A DNA stretch of 64,000 nt from the NCBI RefSeq assembly GCF_900091435.1, contig NZ_FMCS01000008.1, forward strand, positions 248,001-312,000, in the 5' to 3' direction. The position numbers were made by a program, and so were the translations under genes. Position 1 is the first letter of the stretch. Each line of letters starts with the position of its first letter. The notes under the pieces are model-generated. The model was not told where the DNA came from, made no database searches, and saw only the letters and a program-made list of their open reading frames with translations. Shown here piece after piece: positions 40,326-49,331 of the stretch. The DNA comes from Micromonospora chaiyaphumensis (lineage in GTDB: Bacteria; Actinomycetota; Actinomycetes; Mycobacteriales; Micromonosporaceae).

Positions 40326-41612
40326 TTGAGCCGCTTCGAGCGGATGCGCGGACGGCTCCGCCGCGCGTACGAGTCCGGCCGCGAGTCGGCGCGGGCCCGG
40401 CGGGCGGCCGATCCGGACGAGCGCGTGGCCTCGCCCTCCTCGCCCGGCCCGGCGGCGCCCCCGACGGCGACCGTGGTGGGCGCGGAGCCCCCGGCTCCCG
40501 TGCACGCCTCGACCATCAGCCAGGACGACGTGGAGGTGCCGCACGCGCTGCGGATCGCCGCGGCCTGGTGCTGGCGGCTCATTGTCATCGGCATCGTGAC
40601 CTGGTCGCTGCTCAAGATCGTCGGCACGATCCGCATCGTCATCATCCCGCTGGCGGTCGCGCTCCTGCTCTCCGCGCTGCTCGCCCCGGCGGTCGGCTGG
40701 CTGCTCAAGGCCCGGCTGCCCCGCTCGCTGGCCACCGGCGTGGTGCTGGTCGGCGGCCTGGCCGCGGTGATCGGCACGCTGACCCTGGTGGTCAACGAGT
40801 TCATCCAGGGCGTGCCGGAGCTGAGTGAGAAGTCGTCCCAGGGCGTCCGGCAGATCCAGGACTGGCTCAAGACCGGCCCGTTGCACCTCTCCGACGGCCA
40901 GCTCAACCGCTACATCGACGAGGCGCAGAGCTGGATCAACGGCAACACGGAGAAGTTCACCAGCGGGGCGCTCAACACGGCGGCCACGCTGGCCGAGGTG
41001 CTCACCGGCACGGTCCTGGTGCTCTTCGCGACCTTCTTCTTCCTCCGGGACGGCAGCAACATCTGGCGGTTCCTGGTCCGGCTGCTGCCGGTCAAGGCCC
41101 GCTGGAAGGTGGACGACGCCGGCCGTGCCTCCTGGGCGACGCTCGGCGCCTACGTCCGGGCCACCGTGCTGGTCGCCTTCATCGACGCCGTGGGCATCGG
41201 CATCTTCCTGGTCATCTTCGACATCCCGTTCGCGTTCCCGCTGGCCGCGCTGGTCTTCCTGGGCGCGTTCATCCCGATCGTCGGTGCCTTCCTGTCCGGG
41301 GTGGTGGCCGTGCTGGTGGCGCTGGTCGACAGCGGCCCGGTGACCGCGCTGATCATCCTGGGCGTGGTCATCGGCGTGCAGCAGGTCGAGGGGCATGTGC
41401 TCCAGCCGCTGATCATGGGTCGGGCGGTGGCCATCCACCCGCTCGCCGTGATCATCGGCATCGCCGCCGGGGTGGTGCTGGCCGGCATCGCGGGCGCGCT
41501 GGTCGCGGTGCCGCTGATCGCCGTGCTCAACACCGCCATCCGCCGGCTCGCCGCGCGGACCGTGCCGGACACCCCGCCCGACGCCGTGGTGGTCGCCTCC
41601 CAGGCGCCCTGA
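40326..41612 (+). CDS. AI-2E family transporter
   Basis: A 428-residue protein with eight predicted membrane helices after an 85-residue charged N-terminus. Family motifs are IVIIPLAVALLLSALLAPAVGWL, LFATFFFLRDGSNIWR and FLGAFIPIVGAFLSGVVAVLVALV, then GVVIGVQQVEGHVLQPLIMGRAVAIHPLAVI. The family includes AI-2 exporters and Na+/H+ antiporter-like members, so the substrate is uncertain. TTG at 40326 was chosen because GGAGG ends 5 nt before it; GTG 40320 and ATG 40344 are alternatives. Confidence 0.84.
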   Translation: MSRFERMRGRLRRAYESGRESARARRAADPDERVASPSSPGPAAPPTATVVGAEPPAPVHASTISQDDVEVPHALRIAAAWCWRLIVIGIVTWSLLKIVGTIRIVIIPLAVALLLSALLAPAVGWLLKARLPRSLATGVVLVGGLAAVIGTLTLVVNEFIQGVPELSEKSSQGVRQIQDWLKTGPLHLSDGQLNRYIDEAQSWINGNTEKFTSGALNTAATLAEVLTGTVLVLFATFFFLRDGSNIWRFLVRLLPVKARWKVDDAGRASWATLGAYVRATVLVAFIDAVGIGIFLVIFDIPFAFPLAALVFLGAFIPIVGAFLSGVVAVLVALVDSGPVTALIILGVVIGVQQVEGHVLQPLIMGRAVAIHPLAVIIGIAAGVVLAGIAGALVAVPLIAVLNTAIRRLAARTVPDTPPDAVVVASQAP

Positions 41613-41627
41613 CCCGACCAAGCCCCG

Positions 41628-41666
41628 GACGCCCGCGTCGCCCCTGCCCGGGGAGGCGCGGGCGTC
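41628..41666. terminator. Hairpin between convergent transporter and helicase genes
   Basis: Arms GACGCCCGCG (41628-41637) and CGCGGGCGTC (41657-41666) are fully complementary, with an inner CCCC/GGGG pair. It overlaps the stop codon of the helicase and lies 16 bp after the transporter stop. Confidence 0.7.
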
Positions 41667-43806
41667 AGCTCTTCCGGAGCCGCTCCAGCGCGCCGCGGGC
41701 CACGTCCGGGCGGGTGGTGTACCAGAACGGGGGCAGCGAGCGGCGCAGGAACGGGCCGTAGCCCCGGGCGGTCTCCAACCGGGAGTCGAGCACCGCCACC
41801 ACGCCCCGGTCGCCGGTGGCCCGGATCAGGCGGCCGACGCCCTGGGCCAGCCGGACCGCCGCGATCGGCACGCTCACCGCCGCGAAGCCGGAGCCGCCCC
41901 CGGCGTCGACGGCCGCCGCCCGGGCCGCCGCGAGGGGCTCGTCGGGCCGCGGGAACGGCAGCCGGTCGATCACCACGAGCTGGCAGGAGTCGCCCGGCAC
42001 GTCCACGCCCTGCCAGAGCGACATCACCCCGAACAGGCAGCTCTCCCGCTCCTCGCGGAACCGGCGGACCAGCAGCGGCAGCGCCTCCTCGCCCTGGAGC
42101 AGCACCGGCAGGTCGGTGCGCGCGCGGAGCAGCTCCGCCGCCTGCTGCGCGGCCCGCCGGGAGGAGAAGAGCCCGAGGGTACGCCCACCGAGCGCGCCGA
42201 CCAGCGCCAGCAACTCCTCGCCGGCCGCCTCGGGCAGCCCCGAGACGCTGGGCCGGGGCAGGTGCGCGGCGACGTACAGGATGCCCTGGCGGGCGTAGTC
42301 GAAGGGTGAGCCGACGTCGAGCGACGTCCAGCCGGGCCCCTCGGTGGCCGGAACCGTGCCGATGGCCGCCCGGCTGCCGTCGGTGCTCGCCACCGGGGGC
42401 GTGGTGCCGGCACGGCCGGCGGCGGCCGCGCTGGCCAGCGCGGCGGCGGCGGGGGAGGGCGGCGCGGGCGGCGGCGCGTCCAGCCCCAGCGCCCGGGCCA
42501 CCGTGTCGAACCGGCCGCCGAGTGCCAGGGTGGCCGAGGTGGCGACGACGGTGCGCTCGTCGTAGAGGTGGGTGGCGAGGGTGCCGGCGACCGAGAGCGG
42601 CGCCACGACCAGCGCGCGGCGGCTGCCGTTCTCCGGCTTCTCCACCCACGCCACGTCGTGGTCGGCCTCCTCCAGCAGCCGCTGCCCGGTGGTGGATAGC
42701 TCGTCGAGCACGGCCTTGGCCTGCTGCTTGCGCACCGGGTCCGGGTCGTCGGCCTTGATGTCGCCGATCGCCTCCAGCGCCGCCCGGGTGGCCGCGTCGA
42801 GCAGGGTGCACGCCTCGCGCAGCGCGGGCGGCAGGCCGTTGGTGAGCCGCCCGGCGGGCGCCTCGGCCAGCCCCACGGCGAGCGCGTCGCCGGCCTCGGT
42901 GAGCCGTTCGGCCACCTCGGGGCGCAGCAGCGGCCGGGCCCGGCGGGCGGACCGGTCGATGAGCTGGGGCTCCAGCTCGGCCTGTGCCGCCGAGGAGACC
43001 CGGTCGGCCAGCTCGTGCGCCTCGTCGACCACGAGCAGCTTGTGCGGCGGCACGATGTGCCGGCCGGCGAGCATGTCGACGGCCAGCAGGCTGTGGTTGG
43101 TCACCACGATGTCCGCCTCGCGGGCCCGGGCCCGGGACGCCTCCGCGAAGCACTCCTGGCCGAACGGGCAGCGGGTGGCGCCCACGCACTCCCGGGCCGG
43201 CATCGACACGCTCCGCCACACCTGGTCGTCCACGCCCGGGTCCAGCTCGTCCCGGTCGCCGGTGGCGGTCTCCTCGGCCCAGTCGCGCAGCCGCTGCATC
43301 TGCTTGCCCAGGCGGCCCGCCTCACCGAGCCACTTCGTGCCGCCGCCGCTCGGGCGCGGCGCGTCGAAGAGGGTGTCCTCCGGCTCCTCCTCGACCGAGC
43401 TGTCCAGCCGAGCCAGGCACAGGTAGTGGTGCCGCCCTTTCAGCACCGCGAAGGTGGGGCGGCGGCCGAGCACCGGCTCGACCGCGTCGGCCAGCCGGGG
43501 CAGGTCGTGATCGACCAGCTGGGACTGCAGCGCCAGGGTGGCGGTGGAGACCACCACGGGGCCGTCCACGGTCAGCGCCGGGGCCAGGTAGGCCAGGGAC
43601 TTGCCGGTGCCCGTGCCGGCCTGCACGAGCAGGTGCTCACCGGAGGCGACGCTGCGTTCGATCGCCTCGGCCATCTGCTGCTGGCCGGCCCGCGTCGCGC
43701 CGCCCGGGACCGCGCCGACCGCGGCGGCCAGCAGCTCGCCGCCGCCGGGCCGGCCGCCCCGGCGCTTCTTGGGAACGGGGCCGGTGGCGGTGCGGGGCGC
43801 GGTCAC
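41665..43806 (-). CDS. ATP-dependent DNA helicase, DinG/XPD type
   Basis: A 713-residue superfamily-2 helicase. It has Walker A VQAGTGTGKSLAYL and a DEAH box VVDEAHEL. There are four Cys in the iron-sulfur region (CLARL near 145, then ECVGATRCPFGQECF). C-terminal motifs are LFGVMSLWQGVDVPGD and QGVGRLIRATGDRGVVAVLDSR. An acidic/Ala-rich insert lies near 430-500. It would unwind DNA 5'-3' in repair or replication-fork rescue. The GTG was chosen because TACGGT lies 6 nt before it (leaderless). Confidence 0.9.
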   Translation of the reverse strand: MTAPRTATGPVPKKRRGGRPGGGELLAAAVGAVPGGATRAGQQQMAEAIERSVASGEHLLVQAGTGTGKSLAYLAPALTVDGPVVVSTATLALQSQLVDHDLPRLADAVEPVLGRRPTFAVLKGRHHYLCLARLDSSVEEEPEDTLFDAPRPSGGGTKWLGEAGRLGKQMQRLRDWAEETATGDRDELDPGVDDQVWRSVSMPARECVGATRCPFGQECFAEASRARAREADIVVTNHSLLAVDMLAGRHIVPPHKLLVVDEAHELADRVSSAAQAELEPQLIDRSARRARPLLRPEVAERLTEAGDALAVGLAEAPAGRLTNGLPPALREACTLLDAATRAALEAIGDIKADDPDPVRKQQAKAVLDELSTTGQRLLEEADHDVAWVEKPENGSRRALVVAPLSVAGTLATHLYDERTVVATSATLALGGRFDTVARALGLDAPPPAPPSPAAAALASAAAAGRAGTTPPVASTDGSRAAIGTVPATEGPGWTSLDVGSPFDYARQGILYVAAHLPRPSVSGLPEAAGEELLALVGALGGRTLGLFSSRRAAQQAAELLRARTDLPVLLQGEEALPLLVRRFREERESCLFGVMSLWQGVDVPGDSCQLVVIDRLPFPRPDEPLAAARAAAVDAGGGSGFAAVSVPIAAVRLAQGVGRLIRATGDRGVVAVLDSRLETARGYGPFLRRSLPPFWYTTRPDVARGALERLRKS

Positions 43807-43930
43807 CGTGCGACCGTACCCGCCGCCGCCGACAGGGGGCGGGCCGCTCCGCCGCGTGGCGTGCCGGGCGCGTCGCGTCCGGTTACCTGCCGATCGCGTC
43901 GCGTGGCCGGAATCGGTTAGGGTGCCAGTC

Positions 43931-44437
43931 ATGCCGAGCGACGTGGTCCGCGTGATCTACCGCAAGTACGACGGCAGCGCACACCGCGACTACCCGGCCC
44001 GCCGGCTCGCCGAGGACGACCTCGGTGTCTGGCTCGGCGTGCCGGCCGGCACCGAGTCGGTCTACCACGGCCGGCCCTCCGTGGAGCAGATCCCGTTCGT
44101 CCTGCTGGTGCCCCACCACGGCTGGTGGACCGGCATGTTCAACCCGCCCCCGCGCACCAGCGAGGTCTACTGCGACATCGCCACTCCCGCCCGCTGGGAG
44201 GGCGACGAGACGGTCGACCTGGTCGACCTCGACCTGGACGTGGTGCGCCGGCGCGAGACCGGCCTGGTCGAGCTGCGCGACGAGGACGAGTTCGCCGAGC
44301 ACCGGGCCCGCTGGGGTTACCCCGACGACGTGGTGGCCGAGGCCGAGGCGGCGGCCCGCTGGCTGCTCGGCGCGCTCGGCGACGGCACCGAGCCGTTCGC
44401 CACGTCGTACCGGAAGTGGCTCTCCCTGGTCGTCTGA
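43931..44437 (+). CDS. DUF402 family protein (FomD/Ntdp-like)
   Basis: A 168-residue protein of the DUF402 fold: an N-terminal barrel (VVRVIYRKYDGSAHRDYPARRL, PFVLLVPHHGWWTGMF) and the conserved acidic strand pair YCDIATPARWEGDETVDLVDLDLDVVRR, then LVELRDEDEFAEHRARWGYP. In related enzymes the Asp/Glu residues bind metal and hydrolyse nucleotide tri- or diphosphates. TAGGGT lies 7 nt before the ATG. It is divergent from the helicase and convergent with the sigma factor. Confidence 0.82.
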   Translation: MPSDVVRVIYRKYDGSAHRDYPARRLAEDDLGVWLGVPAGTESVYHGRPSVEQIPFVLLVPHHGWWTGMFNPPPRTSEVYCDIATPARWEGDETVDLVDLDLDVVRRRETGLVELRDEDEFAEHRARWGYPDDVVAEAEAAARWLLGALGDGTEPFATSYRKWLSLVV

Positions 44438-44444
44438 ACCGGCC

Positions 44445-45398
44445 TCAGTAGCGCGGCGGCCAGCCGCCTTCCTCGACCCCGCTCAGGTGCTCCACCTTCT
44501 CGGGGTTGAGCTGGTTGAACACGGCGGTGATCCGCCCGTCGTGCACGGCGAACGAGGTGACCATCCGCAGCGGCCGTCCGTCCCGGTAGACCGTCTCCGC
44601 CTGCCAGCCCAGCGTGCCGTCGACCAGCACCGGCCGGGCGTGCAGGGGGCCGCCCCAGCGGGCGGCCTGGCCGAAGAGGCCGAGGAGGAAGCGGCCCGCC
44701 AGCTCGGCGCCGACCACCGGCCGGCGGGCGGCCGGGAAGTGCCCGCCGCTGTCGCCGATCACCACCACGTCGGGGGCCAGCACCTCGGCCAGCCGGTCCA
44801 GCTCGCCGGACTCGACCGCCGCCATGAACGCGGCGAGCACCTTGTGCTGCTCGGCCAGGTCGGCGGTGTGCCGGGGGACGTCCGGCGCGGTGACCGCGCG
44901 ACGGCCCCGGGAGGCCAGCTGCCGGGCCGCCGCCGGGGTGGTGCCCAGCACCTCGGCGACCGTGGCGAACGGCACGGCGAAGACGTCGTGCAGCACGAAC
45001 GCCACCCGCTGCTCGGGGGTCAGCCGCTCCAGCACCACCAGCAGGGCGGTGCCGAGCTGGTCGGTGCGGATCACCCGCTCGGCCGGGTCGGGGGCGAACC
45101 CGTCCGCGGCCGGCACCGGGCTCACCACCGGCTCCGGCAGCCACTGACCGGGGTACGCCTCGCGGCGCACGCGGGCGGAGCGGAGCACGTCCAGGCAGAT
45201 CCGTGAGCAGGTGGTGGTGAGCCAGCCGCGCAGGTCCCGGATCTTCTCGCGGTCGGCCGGGTCGCCGAGCGCGCCCGCGTAGCGCAGCCAGGTCTCCTGG
45301 ACCGCGTCCTCCGCCTCGCTGCGGCTGCCCAGCATCCGCTGCGCCACCGCCAGCAGGTGCCCGCGTTCAGCCTCGAACTCCGCCGCCCGCTCGTGCAC
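44445..45398 (-). CDS. ECF RNA polymerase sigma factor, ECF41/SigJ type
   Basis: A 317-residue sigma factor. Sigma2 (about 7-72) has AEDAVQETWLRY and RDLRGWLTTTCSRICLDVLRS. The linker carries WLPEPV. Sigma4 (about 115-165) has LTPEQRVAFVLHDVFAVPFATVAEVLGTT. A SnoaL-like C-terminal domain contains GDSGGH and ends FNQLNPEKVEHL. This extra domain marks ECF41, whose activity is set by the C-terminus instead of an anti-sigma factor. ECF41 genes usually lie next to a COE-type oxidoreductase; none is here. A GGAGG-like site precedes the GTG. Confidence 0.88.
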   Translation of the reverse strand: MHERAAEFEAERGHLLAVAQRMLGSRSEAEDAVQETWLRYAGALGDPADREKIRDLRGWLTTTCSRICLDVLRSARVRREAYPGQWLPEPVVSPVPAADGFAPDPAERVIRTDQLGTALLVVLERLTPEQRVAFVLHDVFAVPFATVAEVLGTTPAAARQLASRGRRAVTAPDVPRHTADLAEQHKVLAAFMAAVESGELDRLAEVLAPDVVVIGDSGGHFPAARRPVVGAELAGRFLLGLFGQAARWGGPLHARPVLVDGTLGWQAETVYRDGRPLRMVTSFAVHDGRITAVFNQLNPEKVEHLSGVEEGGWPPRY

Positions 45399-45514
45399 GT
45401 CGCGCTCCTCCCGCCCGGAGCCCCCATTCTCCCCGTACCCCCGGATGCCCCGCCGTCCCCGGGTGTGACATCGCTCGGGAGGCGGGTGCGGGCGGGGTGG
45501 GTGAGGATCGAGGG

Positions 45515-46504
45515 ATGAGCGGTGTCGACGAGGTGGTGCGGCCCGAGGGCGGGTCGATGCGGGAGCTGCTCCGGGCCGGCCCGGGCCCGGTGGACCTGGC
45601 GGCGATCGAACCCCGGTCGACCCCGGGGCTGCCCGCGGCGGCCGGGCGCGGCAAGGGGCGCAAGGAGTGGGCGCGCGGGCAGGTCGAGCTGCTCGGCGCG
45701 GAGCTCGGCCGGCAGCAGGAGATGCTCTACGCCGCCGCGAAGGGCGCGGCCGGCCCGGGCAGCGCGACCAGCGCCCCGACCCAGGCCGGCGCCCACCTGG
45801 CCGGCGACCGCCCGCGCCGGGTGCTGCTGGTGCTCCAGGCCATGGACTGCGGTGGGAAGGACGGCACGGTCAAGCGGGTGGCCGGCGCCATGAACCCGCT
45901 CGGCCTGCACATCCGCTCGTTCGGCCCGCCCACCGAGGAGGAGCGGCGGCACGACTTCCTCTGGCGGATCCGCCGGGCCCTCCCGCCGCCCGGCTACGTG
46001 GGCGTCTTCAACCGCTCCCACTACGAGGACGTGTTGATCGCCCGGGTCGAGGGCCTGGTCGACGAGGTCACCTGGCGGGGCCGCTACGCCCTGATCAACG
46101 ACTTCGAGCGGGAGCTGGCCGGCAACGCCGTCACCGTGGTGAAGGTCATGCTGCACATCTCCTACGCCGAGCAGGGCGAGCGGCTGATGGAGCGGCTCAC
46201 CGACCCGACGAAGTACTGGAAGTACAACCCGAGCGATCTGGACACCCGGGCCCGATGGGACGATTACCAGGCGGCGTACGCCGAGGCGATCGAGCGGTGC
46301 GGCCCGGACGACGCCCCCTGGTTCGTGGTGCCGGCGGACCGGAAGTGGTACCGCGACTGGGCCGTGGCGCACCTGCTCAGCGAGACGTTCGGTGGGTTGG
46401 ATCTGGGGTATCCGCCTGCCGATTTCGACCTCGCGAGGGAGCGGGACCGGCTGCGGAGCGAGGGCGGGACGAGGCAAGGTGAACAGCAGGTGAACGAGCG
46501 GTGA
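45515..46504 (+). CDS. ppk2: Polyphosphate kinase 2 family protein
   Basis: A 329-residue PPK2. Walker A lies in VLQAMDCGGKDGTVK (Gly113-Thr118), followed by SFGPPTEEERRHDFLWRIRRALPPPGYVGVFNRSHYEDVLIARVEG with the catalytic DFLWR and Arg/Asp-rich lid. The end has WKYNPSDLDTRARWDDYQAAY and WFVVPADRKWYRDWAV. It transfers phosphate between polyphosphate and nucleotides; the subclass (I, II or III) is not certain. The GAGG of the ribosome site is 5 nt before the ATG. Its 3' end overlaps the PHO box of the next operon. Confidence 0.9.
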   Translation: MSGVDEVVRPEGGSMRELLRAGPGPVDLAAIEPRSTPGLPAAAGRGKGRKEWARGQVELLGAELGRQQEMLYAAAKGAAGPGSATSAPTQAGAHLAGDRPRRVLLVLQAMDCGGKDGTVKRVAGAMNPLGLHIRSFGPPTEEERRHDFLWRIRRALPPPGYVGVFNRSHYEDVLIARVEGLVDEVTWRGRYALINDFERELAGNAVTVVKVMLHISYAEQGERLMERLTDPTKYWKYNPSDLDTRARWDDYQAAYAEAIERCGPDDAPWFVVPADRKWYRDWAVAHLLSETFGGLDLGYPPADFDLARERDRLRSEGGTRQGEQQVNER

Positions 46505-46510
46505 ATCGGG
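46478..46510. promoter_or_regulatory. PHO box (three 11-bp direct repeats) before the Pit operon
   Basis: Units 46478-46488, 46489-46499 and 46500-46510 begin GGTGAAC, GGTGAAC and GGTGAAT at exact 11-bp spacing. The complement is GTTCACC, the actinobacterial PhoP repeat. The repeats read on the strand opposite the pit genes. They overlap the end of ppk2 and lie about 24 bp before a promoter match: TTGCCC (46534-46539), 16 bp, TAGCAT (46556-46561). Confidence 0.82.
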
Positions 46511-46624
46511 CCTGACCAGGGGTGGGCCGGGCGTTGCCCGGTTCCACGGGGTACCTAGCATGCGCAGAGCAGACGCCCTCCGGGGCGACGGCCACCCTTC
46601 CACCGACACGACGAGGTCCGTGCT

Positions 46625-47251
46625 GTGAAGTTTTCCTTCCGTCCCACCGAGGGCGCCTTCTACGAGCTCTTTACCAGGGCCGCGCAGAACCTGGTGAAGG
46701 GGACCGAGCTGCTCAACGAGCTGGCTCTGCCGGGCGTCGAGGTCCAGTCCGTGAGCGAGCGGCTCACCGAGGTCGAGCACGACAGCGACCAGATCACCCA
46801 CGAGCTCTACAAGAAGATCAACTCCACCTTCATCACCCCCTTCGACCGGGAGGACATCTACCGTCTGGGCTCGCTGCTCGATGACGTGATGGACCACCTG
46901 GAGGCGGTCGGCAACCTGCTCTACCTCTACGGCCTCACCAAGCTGCCCTCCCTGCCGCGCGAGATGCACGAGCTGGTCAACGTCCTCGACCAGCAGGCCA
47001 AGCTGACCGCCGAGGCGATGCCCCGGCTGAAGTCGATGAAGGATCTCGAGGACTACTGGATCGAGTGCAACCGACTCGAGAACGACGGTGACCAGGCCTA
47101 CCGGATGCTGCTGGTCCGCCTCTTCAGCGGTGAGTACGACGCGCTCACGGTGCTGAAGATGAAGGAGGTGGCCGACGAACTGGAGGCCGCCTGCGACGCC
47201 TTCGAGCACGTGGCCAACACAGTCGAGACCATCGCGGTCAAGGAGTCCTGA
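46625..47251 (+). CDS. Pit accessory protein, DUF47/PhoU-like
   Basis: A 208-residue helical protein of the DUF47 family (YkaA-type). The motifs are VKGTELLNELALP, VSERLTEVEHDSDQITHELYKKINSTFITPFDREDIYRLGSLLDDVMDHLEAVGNLL and the end DALTVLKMKEVADELEAACDAFEHVANTVETIAVKES. It resembles PhoU and is always found with Pit transporters, which it probably regulates. It starts at GTG and is 4 bp from pit, so it is co-transcribed. Expected PhoP control comes from the PHO box upstream. Confidence 0.9.
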   Translation: MKFSFRPTEGAFYELFTRAAQNLVKGTELLNELALPGVEVQSVSERLTEVEHDSDQITHELYKKINSTFITPFDREDIYRLGSLLDDVMDHLEAVGNLLYLYGLTKLPSLPREMHELVNVLDQQAKLTAEAMPRLKSMKDLEDYWIECNRLENDGDQAYRMLLVRLFSGEYDALTVLKMKEVADELEAACDAFEHVANTVETIAVKES

Positions 47252-47255
47252 TCCC

Positions 47256-48260
47256 GTGAGTCCCGAACTCATCGCCGTGCTGGCGGTGATCGTGGTCGCC
47301 ATGGCGTTCGACTACACGAACGGCTTCCATGACGCGGCGAACGCGATCGCCACCAGCGTGTCCACCCGCGCGCTGACACCCCGGGTCGCCCTCGCGCTGG
47401 CCGCCGTCGGCAACTTCGTCGGCGCGCACTTCGGCGCCGGGGTGGCCAAGACGGTCGGCGACGGCCTGGTCACACTGCCCACCGGGATCGAGAGCCTGGG
47501 GGTGGTCTTCGCCGGGGTGCTCGGCGCGATCGCCTGGAACCTGATCACCTGGTACTTCGGCCTCCCGTCGTCCTCCTCGCACGCCCTCTTCGGCGGCCTG
47601 GTCGGGGCGACCCTGTTCGCCAACGACGGTGTCGTGCAGTGGGGCAACATCCTCGAGAAGGTCATCATCCCGATGGTGCTCTCGCCGGTGGTCGGCCTCG
47701 TGCTCGGCTTCCTGGTGATGCTGGCGATCCTGTGGCTGTTCCGGAAGGGCCAGCCCGGCAAGCTCAACCGCGGCTTCCGCTGGGCCCAGACCGCCTCGGC
47801 GGCGGCCATGTCGGTCGGCCACGGCATGCAGGACGCCGCCAAGACCATGGGCATCATCGTGCTGGCCCTCTACACGGGTGGCTTCCAGGAGTCCAAGACG
47901 CACATCCCCGGCTGGGTGTTCTGGACGTCGGCGGCCATGCTGGCGGCCGGCACCTACGCGGGTGGCTGGCGGATCATCCGGACCCTGGGCCGGAAGATCA
48001 TCGACCTGGGCCCGCCGGAGGGCTTCGCGGCCGAGACCGTGGCCAGCGCCGTGCTCTACTTCAACGCCCTGGTGCTGAAGGCCCCGATCTCCACCACCCA
48101 CACGATCACCTCGGCGATCATGGGTGTCGGCGCGACCAAGCGGCTCTCCGCGGTCCGCTGGAACGTGGCCGGCAACATCGTGATCGCCTGGATCATCACG
48201 TTCCCGGCCGCCGCGGCGATCGCCTGCCTGGCGTATTTGCTGGTCCGCCCGCTCTTCTGA
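47256..48260 (+). CDS. pit: Low-affinity inorganic phosphate transporter, Pit family
   Basis: A 334-residue membrane protein with about ten helices. Pit signatures are FDYTNGFHDAANAIATSVSTRALTP in the first repeat and NALVLKAPISTTHTITSAIMGVGATKRLSAVRW in the second. ITWYFGLPSSSSHALFGGLVGA adds a third. It imports phosphate, usually as a metal-phosphate, with protons. It is the second gene of a two-gene operon with the DUF47 partner. Confidence 0.95.
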   Translation: MSPELIAVLAVIVVAMAFDYTNGFHDAANAIATSVSTRALTPRVALALAAVGNFVGAHFGAGVAKTVGDGLVTLPTGIESLGVVFAGVLGAIAWNLITWYFGLPSSSSHALFGGLVGATLFANDGVVQWGNILEKVIIPMVLSPVVGLVLGFLVMLAILWLFRKGQPGKLNRGFRWAQTASAAAMSVGHGMQDAAKTMGIIVLALYTGGFQESKTHIPGWVFWTSAAMLAAGTYAGGWRIIRTLGRKIIDLGPPEGFAAETVASAVLYFNALVLKAPISTTHTITSAIMGVGATKRLSAVRWNVAGNIVIAWIITFPAAAAIACLAYLLVRPLF

Positions 48261-48272
48261 GCGCCCGACGTC

Positions 48273-48304
48273 GAGGGGTTCCCCGCCGTGGCGGGGGACC
48301 CCTC
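48273..48304. terminator. Terminator after pit, shared with the convergent oxidoreductase
   Basis: Stem GAGGGGTTCCCCGCC (48273-48287) with GGCGGGGGACCCCTC (48290-48304), one internal mismatch. It overlaps the stop codon of the gene ending at 48303. No U tract. Confidence 0.75.
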
Positions 48305-49271
48305 ACGCGTAGGTGACGCCGATCCGGGCCTTGATGTCGTCCACCAGGCCCATCAGCTCCAGGGTGGTGTCGTGCGGCACCAGCGGGCTCTCGATCAGCC
48401 CCGCCTCCAGGCAGCGCTGCACCTCGATCGCCTCGTACTGGTAGCCGCCGCCGGCCAGGTCGGCCGGGATGGTCTCCGGCTCCGCGCCGGCCCGGTGCAG
48501 CACCGCCGCGGCGGGCCGGTAGAACGGCTCCGGCAGGTCGATCCGGCCGGTCGTGCCGGTGATCGCGGCGGTGATCGCGGTCGCGCCGACGATCCCGCAG
48601 CTCAGCGTGGCCACCGCCCCCGAGTCCCAGCCCAGGACGATGCCGGTGTTCTCGTCCACCGACTCAGGGCTCAGCTTCGCCCAGGCGTGCACCTGCTGCG
48701 GCACGCCGAGCACCAGGTGGGCCAGGCTCAGCGGGTAGACGCCGAGATCGAGCAGGGCGCCGCCGCCCAGCGTCCGGGCCCGCATCCGGTGCTCCGGGGG
48801 GAACGGGCCGGCCGCGCCGAAGTCCGCCCGGACGTGGGTGACCTCGCCGATCGCGCCGTCCCGGATCAGCTCCAGCACCCGCAGGATGAGCGGGTTCGTC
48901 CGCATCCACATGGCCTCCATGAGGAAGACTCCGCGGGCGCGGGCCGTCTCGACCAGCTCGGTGGTGGTGGGCAGGTCGAGCGTGCAGGGCTTCTCCACCA
49001 GCACGGCCTTGTCGCCGGCCAGGCAGGTGAGGGCCGCCTCGTGGTGCGCGGCGTGCGGGGTGGCCACGTAGATGACGTCCACGTCCGGGTCCGCGGCCAG
49101 TTCCGCCCAGGAGGCGTACGCCCGGGGGATGCTGTGCCGCTGCGCGAACAGGTCGGCGCTCTCCCGGGTACGCGAGCCGACCGCCACCAGCTCGGCCCCG
49201 GGCGCGAGCCGCAGGTCCTCGGCGAAGCGAGCGGCGATGTTTCCGGTGGCCAGGATTCCCCAACGCGTCAT
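48303..49271 (-). CDS. Gfo/Idh/MocA-family oxidoreductase
   Basis: A 322-residue NAD(P)-dependent enzyme. The Rossmann start is RWGILATGNIAARFAEDLRLAPGAELVAVGSRT. The conserved EKPCTLDLPTTTELVETARARGVFLMEAMWMRTNP carries the Lys of EKP. The C-terminal beta-sheet domain has GGGALLDLGVYPLSLAHLVLGVP. It may act on a sugar or a cyclic alcohol; trans-dihydrodiol dehydrogenases are close. TAGCGT lies 6 nt before the ATG. Confidence 0.87.
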   Translation of the reverse strand: MTRWGILATGNIAARFAEDLRLAPGAELVAVGSRTRESADLFAQRHSIPRAYASWAELAADPDVDVIYVATPHAAHHEAALTCLAGDKAVLVEKPCTLDLPTTTELVETARARGVFLMEAMWMRTNPLILRVLELIRDGAIGEVTHVRADFGAAGPFPPEHRMRARTLGGGALLDLGVYPLSLAHLVLGVPQQVHAWAKLSPESVDENTGIVLGWDSGAVATLSCGIVGATAITAAITGTTGRIDLPEPFYRPAAAVLHRAGAEPETIPADLAGGGYQYEAIEVQRCLEAGLIESPLVPHDTTLELMGLVDDIKARIGVTYA

Positions 49272-49331
49272 GCCGGCACGCTATCCCGAGCCGTCGCGCC
49301 GCCGGGAGGAAGATCCATCCGTCGGGAAGGC

